DNA from: Bathymodiolus brooksi
Lineage: Eukaryota; Mollusca; Bivalvia; Mytilida; Modiolidae
Length of the DNA: 64,000 nt
Reading direction: 5' to 3'
Assembly: GCA_963680875.1 (NCBI GenBank)
Contig: OY804589.1
Location: 31,226,962-31,290,961 of the forward strand
The position numbers and the translations under genes were made by a program. Below, piece by piece: positions 52,956-63,830 of the stretch; the first letter of the stretch is position 1, and each line of letters starts with the position of its first letter. The notes below the pieces were generated by a model, which saw nothing but the letters and a program-made list of their open reading frames with translations, ran no database searches and was not told the origin of the DNA.

Positions 52956-53230
52956 TATGGTCAAATTTTTCTCAAATATGGAAAACACTTGCATATGACC
53001 AAATCATTACACTAAGAGGTGGTTTGGACCCCTGAAACTAGTTTCACCGGCCATTTTTTATTGAAGTGCCTGTACCAAGCCAGGAGAGTGAGAGGTCACA
53101 TCACAGGTACTCGAGGACAAGACCCTGTCTGGTACCCCTCAATGCCCCTCCTACCTCATTACTATAAAAAAATGTTTTATTAACAAAAAATATACCCATG
53201 TACAGTATGTCTTTATTTAATACTGTATAC

Positions 53231-53291
53231 ATGTTTACTATACACGTCCAAATCACTATATAAAAAAGATTTGGACGTGTATAGTAAACAT
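53231..53291. repeat. perfect 24-bp inverted repeat, 13-base loop
   Basis: ATGTTTACTATACACGTCCA-AATC (53231-53254) pairs exactly with 53268-53291. Confidence 0.95.
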
Positions 53292-53325
53292 ATGTATTAT
53301 ATAAACCTAACTCATTGAGCCTCCC

Positions 53326-53554
53326 TATGGTAGTTGGATTTAAAACTACCTATGCAATCAGTGTCTATCACCACTAAAGTTGTGAGTTCGAATCCCACTC
53401 AAGCGAGGTGTACTTGATACAACATTATGTGATCAAGTTTCAGTGACTTGCGACAGGTCAGTGATTTTCTCCACGTACTCCGGTTTCCTCCACCACGAAA
53501 CAACTGAATTATTGTTGAAAGTGGCGTTAAACACCATAATCATAACCCAAGTTT
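53326..53554 (+). mobile_element. SINE, nearly full length
   Basis: TATGGTAGTTGGATTTAAAA, B box GTTGTGAGTTCGAATCCCAC, core, and a tail with a 14-bp deletion ending GTTAAACACCATAATCATAA. Confidence 0.8.
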
Positions 53555-53623
53555 TTCTGTTAGAATGTGTTTGTATTTTCTTCAGTTATACCAGTTCAGT
53601 TTCGGCACTGACATGGTTTATTA

Positions 53624-53909
53624 GGGAACGACCATTTATCTTGAAGGGGGGGGGTATTGTTTTTTTTTTCTAAAAAAATATTCTGATTCCCAATGTTGCT
53701 GAAAAAAATATTCTGATTTTAGTGGAGGAAAAAAAAAATAATATGATTCAGAGTTTTTGTCATATAACCTAATGTTAAATTCTTGAAAAAAAATTTGCGC
53801 TTCGCGCGACAAAAAAAATTAATATTCTAACTCTTGTGTTGTCTGAAAATTTTTTTCTCAACAAAACAAAAAACCATAACCCCCCCCTTCAAGTTAAATG
53901 GTCGGTCCC
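53624..53909. mobile_element. 286-bp Harbinger-like MITE, TTA target duplication
   Basis: Left GGGAACGACCATTTATCTTG-AAGGGGGGGGG and right (reversed) GGGACCGACCATTTAACTTG-AAGGGGGGGG. TTA at 53621-53623 and 53910-53912. Confidence 0.8.
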
Positions 53910-54219
53910 TTAGATATATTTATTGTCGAAATTTACAGTTGCTAAATTATTGAGCTATTATTAAAACTAAGATACTCCTCCCTCAGCCATAAGTGGCCGT
54001 AGCCGATTTTGGCTATCCAGTTGATGCTGTTTGGTTTTCATGCTCCTAAATACTTTAAAATTATTTGTCTTTCCAATCTGTTTGCATTAAACGTAGCTGA
54101 TAAAGGTTATTCCAGAAACGTGTTGTGGACACTGATATCTACGTCATTGTCAAACAAAGTAAAAATAAAGTCGTGTTAAGTTCTATACAATTTAATTGTT
54201 CAACCTGAAGAACGTCAGA

Positions 54220-54416
54220 TATAATCTGTGAAGACTGAATGTGGCCTTCGAATTCTCACAAAATATCCAATCTACAATCTGTGAAGACTGAATGTAGCCT
54301 TCTCATATAATATCCAATCTACAATCCATGAAGACTGAATCTAGCCTTCTCACATAATATCCAATCTACAATCCGTGAAGACTGAATGTAGCCTTCTCAC
54401 ATAATATCCAATCTAA
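54220..54416 (+). repeat. 47-bp tandem repeat, 4 copies
   Basis: AATCTGTGAAGACTGAATGT-(A/G)GCCTTC and ATATCCAATCTAC repeat four times. Confidence 0.9.
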
Positions 54417-54419
54417 GCA

Positions 54420-55520
54420 ATCAATAAACAACTTAATAAGCATTGTATGCGATCTACACAAAAATAAAGATGTTAATTAACCAATAGGCAGGGCCGTCTT
54501 ATCAGCATTATAGGCTCCCTGGCAAAGCAGTTCACTGGGGCCCCTACCTACACAACCTCCCACAGGAATAAAAATGTAAATGACCGATAAAATTAAACAT
54601 ATATTTATTGTATTGGTACTTCCAAAAAATCATTGTTTAAGCATTAAAACACATGCTGTACATAACATTCATAGATTAGCATGGGGCCCCTATGCTCGTG
54701 GGGTCCCCGGCAAATGCTCGGCCTATCCATGCATTAAGACGGCACTGCCTACAGGCACAACATCACCTACAAACTAATGTAAAGAAACAGGGTTTCTCAA
54801 TTCTCACTCATCACCATCTCTGGTTGTCAAATTTTATACTTTACAACCTAAACTATCTACTTACAGGATGTGTTTGTCCTACTCAGTCTTCACGGGTATT
54901 ACATGGGTCACATTTTCCACCGGTCACTTGTTACAATAAATAAAAATATGGCTACACACTTAAACGCAACAAAATACACTTCCATAATTCCACAAGTATA
55001 ATTCAGTCTGTGCCAAAAACATTTTGACAAACTATCCCAAACAGCATTTCAGAAGATTTTTTTCTATTTGATTTAGCAAATTTTATGGAATTTTAACTAA
55101 CCCAAACAATTTTTACTAGCCGGAACAAAATTTTGCTAGACTAAGGCTTAGGGCTAGTGGTTTTTGTCACAGACTGAGTATTTAAGTATTTAACCCAAAC
55201 AGGAAACTATGCACTGGCCGTATGCGTTATACACTAAAATAAGTTTCATAATAAGATTTTTATGGTATATTTAAGTTTTTTTGTAGAAATACTCAAAAAA
55301 AAAAACCATAGCAATGTGTATCGTTGATATATACCCATTCAAATTTTTATCTCTATTCAATAAATATCATTTCAACAACAACATACAACAAGAAATATTA
55401 ACATTTGTATAAGAATGGTTATAAAATCTTATAAACTTTTCCAAAAAAAATTTCTATGTCTTTCTTGCAATTTCTGAAAGCTCTAATTAATTATCTAGTA
55501 ATAAAACTTATTAAATGAGT
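54420..55520. other. intergenic, no gene seen
   Basis: It holds two facing GGGGCCCC-containing blocks (about 54537 and 54682) that look like another decayed repeat. No exon-like stretch recognised. Confidence 0.5.
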
Positions 55521-55524
55521 CAAC

Positions 55525-55800
55525 CCTGCCCATGTGGTCACCTCTATTAAGCAGTCACCTGTATTAAAAGGTCACCTTTTCTTGTCATGTCATATACAAA
55601 TTTCTTTTGAATTGAACCTTCTTTTAAGAGGTCACCTGTCTTGAAAGACCACTTTTTCTTTGTCCTCTTTTATACAGGTTGGACTGTACATATTATAGGA
55701 AATGTTGCAACCTCTTTTAAGAGGTCAGCTGTCTTAGAAGAACACTTTTACCTTGACCCAAATTAAAGGTGACCCTTTCATACATGTTTGATTGTAATTA
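55525..55800 (+). repeat. AAGAGGTCACCTGT repeat, plus-oriented copy
   Basis: GGTCACCTCTATTAAGCAGT, CTTTTAAGAGGTCACCTGTC, CCTCTTTTATACAGGTTGGA. The opposite-strand partner is at 59305-59482. Confidence 0.75.
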
Positions 55801-55895
55801 AAAATTCATCAATAAATTATTGTAAAAATTGTATATCAACAAGAAAAAAAAATTTGTGTAATAATTTTGTCTTTATGGTATTGAATGTAAATTTC

Positions 55896-56024
55896 TTACT
55901 TTCTGAAACAGCAATTTTGTATGTTTAGTTTTATCATATTTTTTTGCTCTGTTCCTTTTTTGCACATTTGAGCAAATAAAATATGTTTAATTTAAACATA
56001 CAAAATTGCTGTTTCAGAAAGTAA
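55896..56024. repeat. perfect 32-bp inverted repeat, 65-base spacer
   Basis: TTACTTTCTGAAACAGCAAT-TTTGTATGTTTA (55896-55927) is mirrored at 55993-56024. Confidence 0.95.
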
Positions 56025-56389
56025 AAAGTTATCATCAATTTCCACTTCAAATATCAAAATTGAATTGAGTTCAGGTAGGACCAAGTTCAGTCACAATTGT
56101 CATGGTTCTTATCAATGGAGTTATATTGATATATGCAAGTCCCACAATGCACTAGTATTGGACATGGTTATTTGAGAGTATGCATCCATTTCAATAGAAC
56201 AAATTTTTACTAGACTGAGGCTTATGGCTATTGGTTTTTGGCCCTATCCTTAAAAGTCCTGTAAAAAAATTTGCTTTGGGGTTATTTTAGGTCATGCACT
56301 TGTCATTTGAATGTCACAGCCAATATCGTATCAGTATTGGGGTTGGTTTTTAAAGCACTGTAGTTTGAGCACTATAAAGCCATACAAAT

Positions 56390-56573
56390 CAGGGGCGGAT
56401 CCAGGATTTCAAGTTAGGGGGGGCGCACTTAAAAAATTGTGCCGAACGGAGGGAAGCGTGAACATTTTTGGGGTATTTCGTGTGAAAAATCACGATTTTA
56501 TGCCAAAAAATCATATTTTGTCCAATTTTAGGGGGGTGCGTGCCGGGTGTGCCTCCCCCTGGATCCGCCCCTG
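56390..56573. mobile_element. 184-bp MITE, TIR CAGGGGCGGATCCAGG, 5-bp TSD
   Basis: Left CAGGGGCGGATCCAGGATTT, right CCCCCTGGATCCGCCCCTG. CAAAT flanks both ends (56385-56389, 56574-56578). It shares GGGGTATTTCGTGT and internal TCACGATTTTA with the 1.52-kb element at 48449. Confidence 0.9.
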
Positions 56574-57261
56574 CAAATGAAGCTATTTAAGCACTTTTTT
56601 CCCACTGAAACTGATATGGAGTAGAGCAGTCCTAAAATGGTTCAGCATAAGATGAGGGAGTATAAAAATGGATTTTCTTTGTTTTTACTTTTAAAAATAT
56701 AAGGAACAAAAAGAAGATAGTAACATGATTAAAAATTCAAAATATTTAAAATTATACTTGTATTCTTTATAATTGCTTTATCTACGTTTTCTCAAAAATC
56801 TGGACGTCGATACAAGTGAATTTTTTTTTATAAAAGCTGTTCCACAACTTTGAATAGAAACTACATAAAAATATAATCCCTGAGATATTAATTTTGCATT
56901 GTAGTGTCTATGTTCACAAATCCCTGATATTTTTTTTGGGGGGGGGGGGGGGGGGAATTCAATAAAAATGCATATAATTTTCACATTTGGAGACCTGAGC
57001 TTTAAACATACATTAATTTAGCAATAGCAATGCATATAAAAAATAATGAAAAATGTCCCCATTTTTTTAAGCATTATGTGTACATTGGGCAAGTGTGAAA
57101 TAAAGTGCATATACATGTACATAGGTTTTTTTTTCTTCAGTAAAATTATAATATCAAAAATGTGTAAGTTATTCGTTTTCATTCGGGTCTTTTAATTTTA
57201 TCATACATTACTATATATAACTATACCAACAACTTGCTCAAGAAACAAAGTCTTAGTTTTG

Positions 57262-57655
57262 TTTACATATTCTGTACACCACTCATATCATGTAAGGACC
57301 ATTTTGTTTACATATGCTGCACAAAACATAGCACATCTCATATCATGTAGCGACCATTTTGTTTACATATGCTGTACAAAACATTACACCTCTCATTTCA
57401 TGTAGCGACTGTTTTGTTTACATATGCTGCACAAAACATAGCACATCTCATATCATGTAGCGACCATTTTGTTTACATATGCTGCACAAAACATAGCACA
57501 TCTCATATCATGTAGTGACCATTTTGTTTACATATGCTGCACAAAACATAGCACATCTCATATCATGTAGCGACTGTTTTGTTTACATATGCTGTAAAAA
57601 ACATAGCACATCTCATATCATGTAGCGACCATTTTGTTTACATATAGCTGTATAA
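57262..57655 (+). repeat. 59-bp tandem repeat, about 7 copies
   Basis: GTTTACATATGCTGCACAAA-ACATAGCACATCTCATATC-ATGTAGCGACC recurs with few changes. A poly-T/poly-G run (56928-56956) lies upstream. Confidence 0.9.
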
Positions 57656-57821
57656 CACCTCTCACTTCATTAACGATCAACAGCGAGTATAATTAACAGT
57701 TATCACAAGTATGCATGTACAAAATATTAAAACTAGATGCTCACCTGAGCCTGTATTGCTCAACTGATTATTTGTACGTTATTTGAGTTCAAACACATTT
57801 GCAGTGACTGCGAAAAAAGAT

Positions 57822-58022
57822 TAGGGTTAGGGATATGGTGTTTCACGCCACTTTCAACAATATTTCAGTTATATCGTAGCTGTCAGTTTTATTGGTGGCG
57901 GAAACGGGAGTGCCCGGAAAAAACCACCGACCTGTCACAAGTCACTGACAAACTTTATCACATAATGTTGTATCGAGTACATCTCACCATGAATGGGAAT
58001 CAAACTCACAACTTTAGTAGGT
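57822..58022 (-). mobile_element. SINE, B box to tail, minus strand
   Basis: The reverse complement runs from CTACTAAAGTTGTGAGTTTG to GTGAAACACCATATCCCTAA. Confidence 0.8.
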
Positions 58023-58299
58023 TTCTAAGAAAAAGAGATTTGAAAATTCAGTCAAAAGGAAAACATAATCAACTCTTCCAGCTATGTTTAATTTCAAATT
58101 ATTAAAAAATCATACAAAATGTTGAGGAACAACCAAAGTAACCCATTTGCCAAGCTTGTTTGCATTTAGTTGGGCGGTTTGTAAGAAAGGTGTTGAGGTG
58201 TGAAAGGTTTTGTGAAGACAACGGACACAGAATGATGACAAATACCTCACATAGACCTTTGGTCCAAGTGAGCTAACAAGCACAATATGAACATGAAAT

Positions 58300-58735
58300 A
58301 AATCGGTGAATCACCAGGTCATTTCTGTCCCGAAATGCATTCTGATTAAACTAAAAGTAAATCGGAACCATTCGGTCATTACCGTCCCGAAATGCTTTCC
58401 AATTAAACCCTCAAAGTCGATCGGAGAACCACTCAGTCATTTCCGTTCCGAAATGCATTCCGATTAAACTCTCAAAGTTAATCGGAGAGTCACTCAGTCA
58501 TTTTCGTCTGGAAATGCATTCCGATTAAACAAAAAGTAAATCGGAACCACTCGGTCATTACCGTCCGGAAATGCATTCCAATTAAACACTCAAAATCAAT
58601 CGGAGAGTCACTCAGTCATTTCTGTCCCGAAATGCATTCCAATTAAACACTCAAGGTCGATCGGAGAGTCACTCGGACATTTCAGTCCCAAATCCATTCC
58701 ATATAAACACAAAGTCAATCGATTATTTCCATCCT
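58300..58735 (+). repeat. 60-bp tandem repeat, about 7 copies
   Basis: CACTCAGTCATTTCCGTCC, CGAAATGCATTCCGATTAAA and CTCAAAGTCAATCGGAGA recur from 58318 to 58675 at 56-62-bp steps. It lies 200 bp beyond the receptor gene's stop. Confidence 0.9.
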
Positions 58736-58933
58736 GGATGTATTTCCGAAATACAAAATCACCATGTGATGTATTCGAGTTGAAGCAATTTTCTATTATG
58801 TTACAATATTCTAGCTAACAATGAAATGACAAAATATGAACCATTAGCCTCCACTGGCATATATTATACTGGTTTAACAGAGTACAGCATGGGACTCTCG
58901 ATGGGCACTTGCAAACGTTGTATGTTTAATAAT

Positions 58934-59193
58934 TCAGAGAAAATCTTGTCCGTCACTCCCATTGAACAAATTTAACAAATGTGAAGGAACATCCCCTGAG
59001 TGATCCAGGCGTATACAAAGGACACGCTCGGCGTGACGAGTACTAATTGTACGTAAGTCAGTTACTTTCATTAAAATTTTAGCCCAATGAACAGGCTGGT
59101 GTGGTCTTTTTTCAGCAATATATCGTTTAAAGGCACCGAGGATTTCATCTTGTAGTCTTTCAACTGCTTCCGGTTCTTTAAGACCCGAACGAT
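58934..59193 (-). CDS. receptor last exon (LBD helices 10-12) and stop
   Basis: The acceptor is ATTTATTTTCAG. 260 nt including the stop. The C-terminus runs eight residues past AF-2 (GSDGQDFL, counting from the Gly), longer than vertebrate TR. Confidence 0.88.
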
Positions 59194-60727
59194 CTGAAAA
59201 TAAATATATTTGAAACTGCATTTTTGAATCTTTATTTAAAAACTATAGTATATTCTGAAACAAATTCAAACTCTACTTAGAACTTAAAAATCACCATTTA
59301 CATATAGTCAAACCTGCATTAAGAGGTCACCTTTGAGACAAAGAAAATGTGGTCTTATAAGACAGGTGACCTTTTAAAAGGATCAATTCATATGAAATTT
59401 TCTATGACAGGACAAGAAAAAGATGACCTTTTAATACAGGTGACTGCTTAATAGAGGTGACTGCATGGGCAGACTTGACTGTATTTATGCAACAGACAAA
59501 CGCTATATTCACTTAAATCCAGTGTTGTTGACTTGTGTGTGTAGACAAATTGTCTGCTGTTGTGAAAACTGTATAAACTAATTCTGCTACCAAGGATTAG
59601 AACTATTTTTATGGCATTCAAATATTTTGAAATTTTCCATGTTTCGCCTGGTTCGAGAGATGTTTCCTCGGGTTTGTTCCTTGATATAATTCACCATACT
59701 TTCGGAAACAAGCATTCCTGCCATTCTACATTCACGGTCCTGCAGGATATGTCATAATATATGTATTTTGTTTGTTTGTTTGTTTGTTTGCTTGTTTGTT
59801 TTGATGTTATCAAGTCCATAGTCATTAAATTTAAATATCTAAATTTATATTGTAAGACTTTCTGCAAATTACCCTATAGCATAATTTCGTCCATTAATAA
59901 AACAACAGTTTGTTAATGTTTCCTTCTCTGCATTGAGCCTAGGAAACAAAATGAATCCCAATTCTACTGGTTCCAACAGCATACTGGAAAGTAATCAGCT
60001 CAGAAAGCAGCATGGAAACAAAATGAATCTGATTCCCTGTTCTACAGGTTCGAAAAGCATACTAAAAAAGCACACCAGCTCTGACACAGCATGCTTGAGT
60101 TTAGGGGAACACACTATTGAGACAACCCCATCCATGGCGTAATGGTTAACGTGTTCACCTCGGGTCAAACCAAAGACTATAAAATTGGTATATGTTGCTT
60201 TTCCGCTAAGTACGCAGCATTAAGGAGAAAGAGCAAATACTGGTTGGCTCGGAATCAGAATAATGTGTCCGAGTGTAGCGACATGTCTACCCGCGGACTG
60301 TTGTTTCAGTGAACTAGCACTATAAAAATCCACCTCCGTGTGTTGGTTTAGTACAAAGGGGACCTCATCATCATCTCATTGAAAATTAACTTGTTCTCGC
60401 CATGATATAGCTGAAAAATTGCTGAAATGGCGTAAAACAACAATCACTCACTATTGAGTCTTACTTACCTGACTGCATCAATAGCACCGCTGACAATAAC
60501 GATAACTCTGTTTTGTCAAGTTGTAACTTTGACAACCCAACAGCAAATTCAAATATTGGTTCGACTAAGACTCCTAGCCCTTCTAATTTAATCTGAGATT
60601 TATTTATCAGCATCCCATTGTGCATAAGAAGTGTTTCTCTCTCTGCGTCATACCGACAAGCTGCCCTTAAACACATCACTTCTAGACAGCAAGATTTAAG
60701 AAGTAATATTTGGTCGTCAACAAATAA
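58934..60727 (-). CDS. thyroid-hormone-receptor-like nuclear receptor, last two LBD exons
   Basis: Minus-strand exons 60727-60469 and 59193-58934 join in phase to 172 residues. Exon one reads DQILLLKSCCLEVMCLRAAC, RYDAERETLL and DKTELSLLSAVLLMQS; exon two reads DRSGLKEPEAVERLQDEILG, ILMKVTDLRTISTRHAERVL and SHLLNLFNG. This follows TR (NR1A) helices 5-12 closely (human TR: DQIILLKGCCMEIMSLRAA, LMKVTDLRMIG). Residues aligning with the T3-contact Arg316, Arg320 and His435 of TR-beta are kept; Asn331 aligns with His without gaps. The AF-2 helix LLNLFN has Asn at both Glu positions of FLEVFE. RAR-like features (EPEAVERLQ) are noted, but helices 5-7 favour TR. DNA-binding exons are not in the window. 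Confidence 0.88.
59305..59482 (-). repeat. AAGAGGTCACCT repeat, minus-oriented copy
   Basis: CATTAAGAGGTCACCTTTGA, ACAGGTGACCTTTT, ACAGGTGACTGCTTAATAG; the inverted partner of 55525-55800. It lies in the receptor intron. Confidence 0.75.
59490..60120. other. receptor intron, (TTTG)n run
   Basis: TTTG repeats at about 59768-59802. Two imperfect copies of AAACAAAATGAATC...TCTACTGGTTCCA/CTACAGGTTCGA lie at 59941 and 60016. No exon seen. Confidence 0.55.
60126..60452 (+). mobile_element. SINE, CACTCACTC-tail type, full length
   Basis: The head CATCCATGGCGTAATGGTTA (A box), GGTTGGCTCGGAATCAGAAT, TTTCAGTGAACTAGCACTAT, CGCCATGATATAGCTGAAAA and CAATCACTCACTA. It lies in the receptor intron, 15 bp from the donor at 60468, antisense to the gene. 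Confidence 0.85.
60469..60727 (-). CDS. receptor penultimate exon (LBD helices 5-9)
   Basis: The acceptor is TTTTGTTTCAG (minus strand) at 60728-60730 and the donor GTAAGTAAG. 259 nt, enters in phase 0 (LFVDDQ...), leaves in phase 1 (...MQS-G). The TR family also splits just before this point of helix 5. Confidence 0.88.
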
Positions 60728-60867
60728 CTGAAACAAAAAAAAAATTTCTATAAATATACATAACATCAAATTAATACTTATAAACAAAATGCAATGTAAA
60801 AGGAAAGGGGTAAATTGAAGAATGGAAGAATGGCCAAACGAAGGGATAAACAATGAAAAAAATGAAA

Positions 60868-60995
60868 AACAAAAAATACCACAATGTCAGAACAATTTCA
60901 ACATCAAATATCAAATAAAAAGAGGCAAAATCCATACTCTAACACACAAATATGTGACTGCACACTTTCCTTGCTTGGTGCAGGCACTTCAACAA
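60868..60995 (+). repeat. dispersed repeat also at 31010
   Basis: AAACAAAAAATACCACAATG, TCAGAACAATTTC and ACTTTCCTTGCTTGGTGCAG. Confidence 0.6.
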
Positions 60996-60999
60996 CTAG

Positions 61000-61862
61000 A
61001 AGCTCAGTGGGCTGAGCCTGTGTCGCTCACCTTTAATTCTGCTTTGAGGAAACTTAATACAGAACCTTCCATACATGTAGATGCTTTCTACCAAGTTTCG
61101 GTTCATATGGCTAAGCAGTTTCAAGGGAGAAGATTTTTTAGAAATCGACCAATCAGAAACAAGAATTGCATGTGGTGGCCATGTTTGCTAACCGGTCGGG
61201 ACGAAATGAGCAATCTTCATAGAGGACATTCCATAGATGCTTCCTACATGTACCAAGTTTCGGTGGTAGCCATGTTTGTTAACCGATCGGGACGAAATGA
61301 GCAATCTTCATAGAGGACATTCCATATATGATTCCTACCAAGTTTTGGTGGTAGCCATGTTTGTTAACCGATCGGGACGAAATGAGCAATCTTCATAGAG
61401 AACATTCCATAGATGCTTCCTACCATGCTTCGGTTCATTTGGCCAAGCGGTTTCAGAGGAGAAGATTTTTAGAAATCGGCCAATCAGAAACAAAAATTGT
61501 CTGTGGCGGCCATGTTTAATAACGGATCGGGACGAAATGAGCAATCTTTATAGAGGACCTTCCATAGATGCTTCCTACCAAGTTTTGGTTCATTTGGCCA
61601 AGCGGTTTCAGAGGAGAAGATTAAAAGAAATCGGCCAATCAGAAACAAGAATGGTCTGTGGTGGCCATGTTTGTTAATGGATCATAGCAAAATGTGCTCT
61701 CTTTGGAGAGGACCTTCCATAAATGCTTCCTACCAAGTTTCAGTTCATTTGGCTGAGGGTTTTCAGAGGAGAAGATTAAAATGTGAAAAGTAAACGGATG
61801 ACAGACGACGGACACCAAGTGATGGCAAAAGCTCATATTGCCTTTGGCAAGGTTTCCTAAAA
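61000..61862 (-). repeat. dispersed repeat with 155-bp internal tandem units, copy 1
   Basis: TTGGCCAAGCGGTTTCAGAG, AATCGGCCAATCAGAAACAA, GGCGGCCATGTTTGTTAA and GATCGGGACGAAATGAGCAA recur every 153-157 bp. The end GATGGCAAAAGCTCATATTG-CCTTTGGCAAGG is the reverse complement of the start of 7318. Confidence 0.85.
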
Positions 61863-61974
61863 ATAATATTAAAATGTGAATACCTACTTGTAATGTATAG
61901 AATAAACATGTTACACTATATCAGCATTAGTTAATTTCTAAGGGAGATAATGGCAAGAGTTATCTTTCTTTTAA

Positions 61975-62538
61975 CAGAGGAGAAGATTTTTTAGAAATCA
62001 ACCAATCAGAAACAATAATTGCCTGTGGCGGCCATGTTTGTTATCCGATCGGGACACAATGAGCACTCTTTATAGAGGACATTCCATAGATGCTTCCTAC
62101 CAAGTTTCGGTTCATTTGGCCAAGCGGTTTCAGAGAAGAAAAGTTTTAAAAATCGGCCAATCAAAAACAAGAATTGCTTGTGGCGGCCATGTTTGTTAAT
62201 GGATCGGGACAAAATGTGCATTCTGTAGAGAGGGCCTCCCATAGATGATTCCTACCAAGTTTCAGTTCATTTGGCCAAACGGTTTCAGAGGAGAAGAATT
62301 TAAAAATTCAGCCAATCAGAAACAAGAATTGCCTGTGGCGGCCATGTTTGCTAATGGATCGGGACGAAATGAGCAAACTTTATAGAGGACCTTCCATAGA
62401 TGCTTCCTACCAAGTTTCAGTTCATTTGGCTTAGGGGTTTCAGAGGAGAAGATTAAAATGTGAAAAGTTAACAGACGACGGACGACGGACGCCAAGTGAT
62501 GGCAAAAGCTCACATTGCCTTTGGCAAGGTGAGCTAAA
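61975..62538 (-). repeat. dispersed repeat with 155-bp internal tandem units, copy 2
   Basis: Same unit series as 61000-61862, three copies, ending GGCAAAAGCTCACATTGCCT-TTGGCAAGGTGAGCT. Confidence 0.85.
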
Positions 62539-62861
62539 AAATAACATGTGACATTTATCGCCAGTGAATAGTAAATCTGAGGCTTTGAATACGTTTTTTA
62601 TTCAAAATATAGAATAAAATAATTACTGTTTTGATTGTGAAAAAAAATGAAGATATTCAGGTGGCATCTCGGTCGGGCTCAGTGAATATCATTTTTTTTT
62701 CAAGTCAATAAATCCACACATTTACAGTATCAAAAGACGGTCACTGTAAAGGTTAAAGGTCGAGGCTAAGATAACCTTATCTAGAAAGATCTTTTGATCT
62801 CCACACAAAATACGAGGAGATAACAGGGATACAGATCTCAACTCGCCCACTCATGAACATA

Positions 62862-63040
62862 GGCGGATCCAGGGAGAATGGGGTCCGGGTTTTCCTTTTT
62901 GAGCTAAATTATAGACTTGTAAAAAAACGTGCTTCAACAGAATATTTCCAATTTCGTCCTTGTTACGTTTTGAAATCAGATTTGTTTTCTAAAAAAAAAA
63001 CCTGGCCCCCTTATGGATATGTCTGGATCTGCCTCTGGGC
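62862..63040. mobile_element. decayed MITE of the GGCGGATCCAGG family
   Basis: Left CATAGGCGGATCCAGG, right TCTGGATCTGCCTCTG. No matching target duplication. Confidence 0.55.
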
Positions 63041-63466
63041 AATGCTTTAACCTAAAGTTCACTAGTCTGGTCACCCTCTTGTCGAACGTATCTTAACCGG
63101 CATTATTCCGGGTTATCATATGAGAACCGAGTTTGTATCTAATTTTCGTTTCGTTACACCACTAAAATGCCTGATCGAGTACTGTACATCGTACAAGAAG
63201 CGCTATTTAAATCTTGTCTTGCGATTGACGAATAATTAACGCTACTCATAACAAGCTGTTATCATTAAAAAACTGTTGCTTGTTTTCTTTTACGTTCAAT
63301 GGACGTGACATTCTACATATCTATTTCCCGTCTGTATTTAATTTGATGCATCACTCCGAATGTGGTATGTCCCTATTCGGAATACGTTTACCTGGTGTAG
63401 AGGTCATAAATTTGGGCTAGTTTGCCCCTGCGACCCTTCTAGTCTCAGGTGCATAAATAATATGAC

Positions 63467-63561
63467 GATTGATTAGTCAAAAGACTAATCAATCTCTTCC
63501 ATAGAGTTACCATTCCTTACACGAAGGGGGTGTAACGACCGATAACTCTGTGGAAGAGATT
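63467..63561. repeat. double hairpin
   Basis: GATTGATTAGTC/GACTAATCAATC around AAAA (63467-63494), then AATCTCTTCCATAGAGTTA (63491-63509) facing TAACTCTGTGGAAGAGATT (63543-63561). Confidence 0.85.
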
Positions 63562-63671
63562 GAAGACTAATAATTCCGAATACCAATTAAGCCATTAAAA
63601 CTTGGAAAACAACAGAACAAGACAAAGAGAAACTAGAAACATTCCAAAATAGATGCCTTAGACAAACATTA

Positions 63672-63830
63672 AGTAAACGTTAGAGAATACCGAAGGGGCC
63701 ATCAACAATGGACAATCTAGAGAAACTGGCAACATAGGATACACAAGACGAAGAAACAAAACAAAAGCACAACACAATATGCGTTGGACACCACTATACG
63801 CAAACAAACAGAAATAACGGGGAAATGTTC
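63672..63830 (+). repeat. dispersed parent copy of the 88-bp satellite unit
   Basis: AAACGTTAGAGAATACCGAA, GACAATCTAGAGAAACTGGC and GGACACCACTATACGCAAAC; closest in layout to 17798. Confidence 0.75.

Noticed and set aside
60461..60853. N-terminal extension of the receptor exon ([20 protein letters not shown]...)
   Set aside because: It reads through the acceptor TTTGTTTCAG into intron; TR homology begins exactly at 60727.
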